A stretch of 64,000 nt of DNA from Agapetus fuscipes (Eukaryota; Arthropoda; Insecta; Trichoptera; Glossosomatidae). A program made the position numbers and the translations under genes. Location: assembly GCA_951799405.1 (NCBI GenBank), contig OX637363.1, positions 9,672,001 to 9,736,000 of the forward strand, written 5' to 3'. Below the pieces are notes generated by a model. That model did not search any database and was not told where the DNA came from. It was given only the letters and a program-made list of their open reading frames with translations. Positions 60,701-64,000 of the stretch are shown piece by piece (positions within the stretch are counted from its first letter, which is position 1; the number at the start of each line of letters is the position of its first letter).

Positions 60701-63265
60701 CCTAGCGGAATGGCGACAAAGTTACAGCGTCATACCAACTTATAAGTCAAGGATTTTTTTTGTGTATTTCTTTATAAAATCTAAGTTGCAAAGATAACTA
60801 CCATTTGAGATTCATATTTAATGCATTCCCACAAGCAGACAGGTATAAGTTCGCATTTACAAATGCCCCATGTGGACTTACAACATAAAAACCTAATCTC
60901 AAATGAACATAAGCCCTGCAACTCTTGCCAACCTTCCCTGAAACACAGCTGAAATCTGCAAAGTGAACCATTTTTAAAAGTATGGGTGGTCGATTTTCTT
61001 TTACAAAGGCTGCATGTTTTTATTTTACATGTTTTCCGAATTTTAACGCGAGGAAACTATGCGCAATATACACATTACCCAAATGTTAAGGGGTTGGGCT
61101 GCGTAACAGCCAGGGGCAACGCCCCTAGTATTGTTATAATCTCATTTGGATAATGTCATCGTTAACTAATAGAGTCTGAGAAATGTCACTACTCTGATTT
61201 ATCTTAATTAGGTTGGTTATCTTAGTCAGGTTTGGTGAACAGACCCTAAGTACGGGTTGCAAAACTTGAGTAAAGTAAAGTTTACGGAAAGTGTTAAAGA
61301 GTGATTTTCCCCAAAATTTGCCGTTTTTGTTTCTTACACTTTATGGTCTTAGCAAAAGAGTTACAGTGATGAAGAAAATCAAAATAAAGTGTGGTTTCTC
61401 CCATCAAATCAAAAAAAATTACAAAAGAAAAAACAAGAGATTACAAGTATCCATAACACAGTAAACTACGATTAGAAGGTACTTACCTATCATTAGTAAG
61501 CTACAGAACATTACAAATTGAATCAAATTTCTTTAAAAAAATCATTTTTAACCTCTAAGGTAGTGAGTTTTGGTATGATGTAAATACCTATACGGAGTGA
61601 GTTTTTTTATAAAGGGTTAAAATAAAAAGTATTATGTTTAACGACTTCAACACAATAATAAATAATAAAACTTACCATTTTTCAAAGAAAAAAAAATTAA
61701 AACTTACCATTTTTCAAAGTTTTTATTGAAAAATACTATGTTTATTTCAGGTGTCGTCAACTATTGGTTGCGGTGTCAAAATATTCGTAAACTAGTAAAA
61801 TAATCTTCACTTCACTAAAAGTAATTGAAAACTTACACTTACAAAATAATTAAATATACATATAAATACATAGATGAAACACAAAACATGACTAATAATG
61901 TTTTTTAGTGTGGTAGGCTTTGAAACATGGATGTACACACAAAGCGACGTTGCACACTTCACACATGAATTTTGTGTCTTTTCGACACTTTGGTCGTACA
62001 GTTGTATGACTGCACACGTGACACTTTCTTTGGGTCCTGCTTCCTTGTGCCTGTGTTTGGGGAACAGGGAAGGGGAAGTGCCTTTCCGTTAGTCGTAGTG
62101 GCACATCCTCAACCCTTCTTCCTCCTGATGCATTCGGTTTACGCGCTTCTTGTCTTCTGCGTTTAGATGTAGACGGCTCAGGGTCATCTTCTACCTCTGA
62201 CGATGAAGATTTTTCAGAAGAGCTATCAGACTCAATAGGTAAATCGTCAATATTTTCGTATAACTCTTCATCTTCGCTTTCAACTAAAGCATCGAAGATG
62301 TCCTTTTCACTAACTCTATGCGACATGATCGTAAATTGAGGGACAGATAATTTATAAAAGAAAAATTACAACACAAAAATTCCGCAACACAAAGTTACAA
62401 ACGGGCTCTCGCTATCAAATAGTACGTAAATAAAGGTATGCAAAGAATAAAAATATTGTCAATAAAACACCAAACAAAATACGTTTTTTTTTAAATAAAA
62501 CCGTGTTCAAAACTTTCAAAAAGTTATCACCAAACAATTTACGTAAGAAAAACTGTATAAAAATGCAATTTTCGCGGGAGAAATATCGGTATACGCGATG
62601 ACAAGCGCGCACGTGTTCAAACTGGTTTCAAACACCACGAAAGATGATTGTGACGTCACACATACTTTGAAATCGCTTTTGTAAAGTCGATAATACCGCT
62701 AACTTCGTTTAGTTTTTAAAATATTATGGGGGAAAGCCGCTAGATGCCGTTGGTTAATCCATTTCTGACGTTTGCTTATGAATAAAGCCTGTATGACCAC
62801 AACCGTACCGGTACGGCCATACTTCGATTTGCAATGACATTTACCGCCGTACGGGTACGGCCATACTACCTTAGAGGTTAAATTACAGCCAATGCAATTT
62901 ATACAACCAAATTAAAATGCAGTTTTGCAATCTACATAAATGGAATCTATTATAAGTTCTCATTATTTCCATAGGGATTATAGATTGTCACCCCTGTTTC
63001 ACGGAAGGTCGGCAAGAGTTGCAGGGCTTATGTTCATTTGAGATTGGGTTTTATATTGTAGGTCCACATGCGGCATGTGTTACCGCGAAATTATACATGT
63101 CTGCTTGTGGGAATGCGTTTAATATGCATCTTAAATATTATATATCTTTGCAGCTTAGATGTAGATTTAATACTTACTTTCAGGCTCCTTGTCACTTTTA
63201 AAAGACAACTTTATTTTTAGCTCTGTCCACGAGTTGGACACGAAATTTAGAATTTTAGTTTTCAT
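45578..63265 (-). CDS. SV2-like major facilitator transporter (10 exons joined, last exon missing)
   Basis: The joined exons, in transcript order, are 63265-63178, 57335-57138, 54659-54497, 53409-53231, 52264-52080, 50458-50247, 49281-49131, 48129-48015, 46895-46736 and 45705-45578. All junctions have AG/GT and matching phases, giving about 526 residues. Family features: GFGKFNFLLLAFIVPAAVGS (TM1), GYLADTLGRKK (MFS motif A after TM2), LLIPESPRFLASRG (after TM6), a long charged cytoplasmic loop KSFRESDVRKDDSNPDKEDA, an extracellular loop with Cys residues (SLCDMIH, SGQCEP), and ALRATAVSLILMVGRIGSIS (TM11). These match insect proteins annotated as synaptic vesicle glycoprotein 2-like or organic-cation-transporter-like membrane carriers. 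The substrate is unknown. The protein should end a few residues to about 20 after LATILA; that exon was not found. Confidence 0.9.
45905..46520 (-). repeat. THAP-like promoter repeat, degenerate copy
   Basis: Minus-strand similarity to 15560-16110 (CTGCAACATTTGACAGGACT, GAGCAGAAACTAAATT read on +). Interrupted by the hAT MITE. Confidence 0.6.
46082..46348. mobile_element. hAT MITE, family 3
   Basis: Ends CAGAGGTGCCC and ACCCCTG, with perfect 8-bp target duplication CTATAATG (46074-46081, 46349-46356). A C-run lies inside near 46170-46180. It is inserted into the THAP-like repeat. Confidence 0.85.
46736..46895 (-). CDS. SV2-like transporter exon 9
   Basis: Acceptor GTCTGCAG, donor GTGAGT. 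Encodes SVLILGGAAALVMFW, SESAEEARFLAAISVACSA and NALLSVVVDLFPTALR (TM9, TM10). Confidence 0.92.
47100..47345. repeat. Low-copy repeat, GCATAAGCGACGTTTTGGTC family, copy 2
   Basis: ATCGACGGTTAAAAGG, GCGACGTTTTGGTCAAAAAT and GGTTTTGGTGTAACCGAC match 15236-15545 in the opposite orientation. Confidence 0.6.
47375..47990 (+). mobile_element. SINE B, split by a SINE C insertion
   Basis: Head at 47375-47429 (ATTCCATGCCGAGAGCAAGG, GGTTCGATCCC), then SINE C, then the body from 47703 (CGATTTCCCGTTTCGG). A duplicated stretch at about 47745-47850 (AAATACCGGCAAGGTGTACT twice) and the 3' end CTTCGGGGATAAAGCAGG follow. Confidence 0.8.
47430..47702 (-). mobile_element. SINE C inserted in SINE B
   Basis: Minus-strand SINE C from GTGTTATGGCCGAGGGGGCC at 47702 to its A-run (T-run on +) near 47430. 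Confidence 0.8.
48015..48129 (-). CDS. SV2-like transporter exon 8
   Basis: Acceptor TTTCCAG, donor GTGAGT. Encodes IHISNDAFINSIIVASVQV, TLCTVAGGIINIVGKRRLLG (TM8 and following loop). Confidence 0.92.
48205..48513. repeat. Near-spacerless palindrome in transporter intron
   Basis: Arms of about 150 bp meet at CTTCAGGTAG-GA-CTACCTGAAG (centre 48358-48359). Each arm carries CTGAAGATGACC...GGTCGAAAACG and CACTGTTTATTTTCAC, like the single copy at 6838-6960. One 4-bp difference is seen near the outer end. Confidence 0.9.
48566..48806 (+). mobile_element. RTE 3' UTR copy
   Basis: From ATTCCTTGACTTATAGGTTG to TTTGCAACTTAGATTTAG, followed immediately by a hAT MITE. Confidence 0.85.
48815..49040. 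mobile_element. hAT MITE, family 1, copy 2
   Basis: Ends CAGTGGCAAAGAGTGCCA and TGGCACCCTTCGCCACTG. Perfect 8-bp target duplication TTAGATAG (48807-48814, 49041-49048). Confidence 0.9.
49131..49281 (-). CDS. SV2-like transporter exon 7
   Basis: Acceptor CCTTTCAG, donor GTAGGA. Encodes CNTLRLWLPELFKMMSMST, VEDASLCDMIHIGNDTSV and DAVKPESGQCEP, the end of TM7 and the extracellular loop. Confidence 0.92.
49355..49580 (-). pseudogene. CR1-type LINE C-terminal fragment
   Basis: The minus strand encodes FSNKSFAVARPVAWNNFPVG and then TFIKGLKTLLFSKSQKK. It lies in an intron of the transporter gene. Confidence 0.7.
49647..49856 (-). mobile_element. SINE C copy
   Basis: Minus strand: GTGTTATGGCCGCGGGGATC, GGTTCGAATCACGCG (B box), CAACTGGCCAGGCAAAATAG and an A-run (T-run on +). 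Confidence 0.8.
49966..50205. mobile_element. GGCCTGTTGCACCAA-ended MITE, copy 2
   Basis: Ends GGCCTGTTGCACCAACCTCC and the diverged GGAGTTTGACGCAACAGACA, flanked by TAA on both sides. Interior CTGGTAAGGACCTCGGTTAA is shared with 41935-42180. Confidence 0.7.
50247..50458 (-). CDS. SV2-like transporter exon 6
   Basis: Acceptor GTTTTCAG, donor GTAAGA. Encodes the charged cytoplasmic loop VKVLKSFRESDVRKDD to VEPQPKETAKEALRGGVKQI and the start of TM7 (LISFLILTVIEFGTMLG). Confidence 0.92.
50459..51020. other. Intron, no other feature seen
   Basis: AT-rich intronic DNA of the transporter gene. Confidence 0.35.
51022..51185 (-). mobile_element. RTE 3' UTR fragment, diverged
   Basis: Minus-strand similarity from CTATAATCTATGTTAGAAAA to TCTTGCCAACTTTTCCTGAA. 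Confidence 0.6.
51186..52020. other. Intron with CTTGAAGA-hairpin-GAAACGTC repeat fragment
   Basis: At about 51665-51720 the minus strand shows CTTGAAGATGCTTTC, a loop, then GAAAGCGAAACGTCAG, the same architecture as the palindromes at 29162 and 48205. G-rich DNA follows at 51815-51905. No gene is seen. Confidence 0.4.
52080..52264 (-). CDS. SV2-like transporter exon 5
   Basis: Acceptor CTCCTCAG, donor GTAAGA. Encodes FHGWQLYMLLCSLPTILSG, SLALLIPESPRFLASRGRTE and VLKKLYAVNTGLHPDSYP (TM6 and the PESPR motif). Confidence 0.93.
52600..52900 (-). pseudogene. CR1-type LINE C-terminal fragment with tail
   Basis: The minus strand encodes RQIRTNFGDRAFRVAGPVEW, NRLPPRVKNSKPVGEFRRAL, KIHLFFNSYP-stop. 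The tail CTCTTGAGGTGTGACACACA follows. Confidence 0.8.
52965..53197. mobile_element. hAT MITE, family 2, copy 2
   Basis: Ends CAGGCCCGGATTAAGAC and CTTAATCCGGGCCTG. Imperfect 8-bp duplication ATCACAAA / ATCACGAG. Uninterrupted version of the element at 25822. Confidence 0.85.
53231..53409 (-). CDS. SV2-like transporter exon 4
   Basis: Acceptor TGTTCCAG, donor GTGAGT. Encodes LCGAHTVLLSSMAEFHSSS, SRPAVVMYMGLCYALGNLV and LPGLAWLMLVQPQDYQITET (TM4, TM5). Strongly G+C rich. Confidence 0.92.
53440..54330 (+). pseudogene. CR1-type LINE reverse transcriptase, decayed fragment
   Basis: Encodes GEIAQWMANFKLQLNPSKTE and VIQFLGVHIDCALSMDTQI in one frame, then a shifted continuation QVRTIRKCLPIEETNTLVTA and LILSRLDYCNRIY, with later stops. 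It corresponds to the region after the YADD motif. In a transporter intron and opposite to its direction. Confidence 0.75.
54497..54659 (-). CDS. SV2-like transporter exon 3
   Basis: Acceptor GGTTGCAG, donor GTAAGT. Encodes MIFSSLFVGYLADTLGRKK, IMVVAYLLDGICNLMASIS and HIFWLTITFKFFAGF (TM2, motif A, TM3). Confidence 0.93.
54712..55185 (-). repeat. THAP-like promoter repeat, near-complete copy
   Basis: The minus strand has GACGCATGCAGTATGAATC, then a frame ACVVIECQNTICRKQENIKF-DT before CACGTAAAAA. The start ATG is now TTG-like, so this copy is dead. Confidence 0.6.
55216..55296 (-). mobile_element. SINE A internal fragment
   Basis: AATACCGATTCTCAAGCGAC, AACCAGTTGCTGTAAGGCTG on +. Confidence 0.55.
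55314..55435 (+). mobile_element. RTE 3' UTR, old diverged fragment
   Basis: GTTCCTTGACTTATTATAG, TTGTCAATGTCTTCCTTGTT and AAGCTCGGCAAAAATTG are recognisable but have many changes. Confidence 0.55.
55436..56587. other. Intron, no gene seen
   Basis: A low-copy repeat fragment at 55440-55510 (AGGTTGCTAGGGAAAGAGCA, TTATTGGTTGCTAAGGACCA). Otherwise AT-rich DNA. Confidence 0.35.
56588..56885 (-). mobile_element. SINE B copy
   Basis: Minus-strand copy with all body blocks (GCCTGCGTTATCCCCGAAGG, CTTTCAGTTGAAGTGGGAGT on +) and the head at 56830-56885. Confidence 0.85.
56891..57120 (-). mobile_element. SINE A copy close to a splice donor
   Basis: Minus strand: GACCGGTCCGTAGTCCAGTG, B box GGGTTCGAATCTCGGCGG, body to GCGCTTTGTAGCGACGTC. 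Its 5' end lies about 12 bp from the donor of transporter exon 2. Confidence 0.85.
57138..57335 (-). CDS. SV2-like transporter exon 2
   Basis: Acceptor ATGTTCAG, donor GTAAGT. Encodes PVEYEEAISATGFGKFNFLL, LAFIVPAAVGSISTTTTMSY and LDKGLMNAVPHIG (TM1). Confidence 0.94.
57370..57530. mobile_element. Fragment of the GGCCTGTTGCACCAA MITE family
   Basis: CTCCAATCAGACAAAAATAA, GCGTGATTTCTCCC and AATCAGCTGATGTATAT match the left half of 41935-42180. A smaller piece is at 61375-61420. Confidence 0.6.
57612..57865 (+). mobile_element. RTE 3' UTR copy
   Basis: From TTTCCTAGACTGATAGGTTG to TTTGCAGCTTAGATTTAG. Confidence 0.85.
57989..58440 (+). pseudogene. Jockey-type LINE reverse transcriptase, left part
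   Basis: Starts as LRGRQLLGDSIFKINAST, shifts once near 58060, then NLGPLAFLIFVNDVVG (block B region), LLSADDLKVY (Asp pair; SADD for YADD), NKLFLNFKKCVIMSF and FRDLGVVFDPGLNFSDHI. It is cut at 58440 by another retroelement and resumes at 58990. Confidence 0.8.
58441..58989 (+). mobile_element. Unknown 5'-truncated retroelement inside the Jockey copy
   Basis: A short frame HYDYLGVRWYNALFSRYKHD, then KHADPRAIKYMISKYLKEV-stop at about 58597, followed by a T-rich 3' UTR, AATAAA at about 58977 and a TGAAAT repeat tail. The layout is that of a retrotransposed 3' end. I do not recognise the protein. Confidence 0.5.
58990..59640 (+). pseudogene. Jockey-type LINE reverse transcriptase, right part
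   Basis: Continues the protein: CYRLLGFVIRLCKQF, FSCVVRSKLEYAVEVWTPHQ, LEQLQKKFLRYLLMR, ending MVKEFLPAC-stop (59573-59575). It is followed by a short UTR and an A-run at about 59619-59632, the poly(A) tail of the Jockey copy. Confidence 0.82.
59865..59935 (-). mobile_element. CR1-like 3' tail scrap
   Basis: AAAGCGCCGTTTCGTGACTG with an ATG/GAT repeat, like 16205-16260 and 17075-17115. Confidence 0.5.
59940..60990 (-). repeat. Tandem array of four RTE 3' UTR units
   Basis: Four minus-strand units start at about 59940, 60203, 60462 and 60778. They are head to tail with steps of about 263, 259 and 316 bp, and a shared linker AAATTATTTTGTGTATTTCT between units 1-2 and (diverged) 3-4. Unit 3 has an extra 60671-60729 segment taken from the end of another RTE subfamily's ORF (compare 3335-3370). 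Confidence 0.85.
61090..61130 (+). repeat. Double hairpin ending in CTAG
   Basis: GGCTG-CGTAA-CAGCC (61097-61111) followed by GGGGC-AAC-GCCCC and CTAG|T (61113-61129). Resembles Helitron-type 3' ends, but no 5' end was found. Confidence 0.35.
61131..61547. other. Intron with a solo arm of the mariner-like fold-back
   Basis: 61244-61350 matches one arm of 22231-22467 (CCCTAAGTACGGGTTGCAAA). No other feature. Confidence 0.6.
61552..62877 (-). mobile_element. piggyBac-type transposon, internally deleted
   Basis: Perfect 13-bp inverted ends CCTCTAAGGTAGT. TTAA on both sides (61548-61551, 62878-62881), the piggyBac target site. Subterminal TACGGCCATAC/GTACGG repeats lie at the right end. Total 1326 bp, about half the length of an autonomous element. 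It lies in intron 1 of the transporter gene, same strand as the gene. Confidence 0.9.
61892..62326 (-). CDS. Truncated piggyBac transposase: N terminus fused to C-terminal zinc finger
   Basis: An open frame of 144 residues starts MSHRVSEKDIFDALVESEDE. The acidic N terminus (residues 1-56) is followed by a basic patch KRRRQEARK, then RLTERHFPFPVPQ and a cysteine-rich C-terminal domain: CHVCSHTTVRPKC, CEVCNVALCVHPCF, HTKKH. In full piggyBac transposases the N-terminal and C-terminal parts are separated by the catalytic DDD domain, here absent with the frame kept. It cannot catalyse transposition. It could still bind element DNA through the zinc finger. The precise deletion point lies at about residues 65-72. 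Confidence 0.85.
   Translation of the reverse strand: MSHRVSEKDIFDALVESEDEELYENIDDLPIESDSSSEKSSSSEVEDDPEPSTSKRRRQEARKPNASGGRRVEDVPLRLTERHFPFPVPQTQAQGSRTQRKCHVCSHTTVRPKCRKDTKFMCEVCNVALCVHPCFKAYHTKKHY
62985..63168 (+). mobile_element. RTE 3' UTR copy next to a splice donor
   Basis: From GTCACCCCTGTTTCACGGAA to TTTGCAGCTTAGATG. Its 3' end lies a few bases from the donor of transporter exon 1 (63172-63177). Confidence 0.85.
63178..63265 (-). CDS. SV2-like transporter exon 1 (start codon)
   Basis: ATG at 63263-63265, then MKTKILNFVSNSWTELKIK and LSFKSDKEPE; donor GTAAGT. The phase joins exon 2 as S-PVEYEE. The N terminus is cytoplasmic. Chosen as the start because it is the first Met of the phase-matched exon. 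Confidence 0.88.
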
Positions 63266-63611
63266 TTTAAATATTCACTTTTGAAATTAAATTTCACACA
63301 AATTAAAAAGTCCCGTCAGCTGACTCATGGTAATGTCTTTCTTTCTTCACGTGTTTGCCTCCCTGCCACATGAGGTTCTGATGTTCCACGCTGGGACTGA
63401 AGACTGAAGAGTGAGAAAGCAGATTTTGGAGTCAAATGTTGATGCCTGTTACAGACGTTCTGTAATGCCTGCCATTTTTGCATGTACAGTGTATACCTAT
63501 CCAAATATTTTAAGGGACGTAGGTACTTATAACAATCTTTGACCATTCGCTGTAAGTGGACATAACCTCTGTAGAGCTTCCTCCACTTTATTTATTTAAC
63601 CTCTACTTAAA
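63266..63611 (-). promoter_or_regulatory. 5' UTR and possible promoter region of the transporter
   Basis: No repeats from 63266 to 63611. No clear TATA box or start site could be fixed. The 5' UTR could also contain further non-coding exons outside the window. Confidence 0.3.
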
Positions 63612-63665
63612 CTGAAGTGGTTGGCGTAAGGCAACCTCCCTTACCCGTAAAATAAATAGGCTTAG
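63612..63665 (+). mobile_element. SINE B fragment
   Basis: AACTGAAGTGGTTGGCGTAA, CTCCCTTACCCGTAAAATAA. Confidence 0.6.
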
Positions 63666-64000
63666 ATTAGTGGTTCTATAAACAAATAATGAGAAAATTA
63701 TTTCGTTTATTTCTGTATGTAATATGTTTTATTTTGTTAACATACGACGCATTCAAATTTTGTTATTACGTTGAGTATTTTTTTTTTTATTAAAAAATAA
63801 AGAGACGTGTAATAAGTTAATTTCATAAATTTTTATTTAATTTGATTTATCGTTTACACTTTACTTTTCAAAATTTCAAAAAACGTGTTGAAAAAAAATT
63901 AACATTTACCAACGAACTTTAGATTAACTAAATCGAGCGCAAAACACTGCACACTTGCTAGACATACCGGCACAGACTGCTGATAACGCGATCGAGATTC
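63666..64000. other. Intergenic, no gene seen
   Basis: AT-rich to the window end. Confidence 0.35.

Noticed and set aside
60990..61128. A Helitron insertion between the RTE unit 4 and the CTAG end
   Set aside because: The right flank does not continue the RTE unit, so no empty site can be reconstructed; unit 4 is simply 5'-truncated.
63325..63546. A 73-residue minus-strand frame upstream of the transporter
   Set aside because: No recognisable motif, no splice connection to exon 1, and its length is expected by chance.

Overview
The window looks like an AT-rich arthropod (probably insect) nuclear genome. Coding regions are split by GT-AG introns with exact phase matches, there is no operon structure, and most of the DNA is retrotransposons, SINEs and non-autonomous DNA transposons. 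I cannot name the species from the sequence alone.

Two host genes are visible. The first is the 3' part of an inhibitory SMAD (Smad6/7, Dad-like) on the + strand, with two exons at 28867-29091 and 30585-30919 that encode a whole MH2 domain. The second is a major-facilitator transporter of the synaptic-vesicle-glycoprotein-2-like type on the minus strand. Ten exons from 63265 down to 45578 join in phase into about 526 residues, and only the last short C-terminal exon was not found. The two genes converge, with about 14 kb of mostly anonymous AT-rich DNA between them.

The rest is layered mobile DNA. 1-1596 is the 3' half of an R1-type LINE that enters from outside the window. 1822-2855 is a broken gag/ORF1-like gene. 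18452-20420 is a CR1-type LINE with one small frameshifting duplication. 22525-25788 is a nearly full-length RTE-clade LINE with an open 958-residue endonuclease/reverse-transcriptase frame. The 3' UTR of this RTE is the commonest repeat here, with more than 30 copies or fragments, mostly 5'-truncated, and four of them form a head-to-tail array at 59940-60990. Other LINE fragments (CR1, Jockey-like, other RTE-like lineages) are scattered through the window.

Three tRNA-headed SINE families are present. One of them (SINE A) carries a full-length 5S rRNA-like module in front of its tRNA-like head in two copies. It also exists with two different 3' ends, one copied from the CR1 LINE and one poly(A). 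DNA transposon relics include hAT MITEs with 8-bp target duplications, a Harbinger-like family with 3-bp duplications, mariner-like fold-backs at TA, a piggyBac copy at TTAA with its catalytic core deleted, and long palindromes. One palindrome, with arms over 200 bp, lies in the last visible Dad intron.
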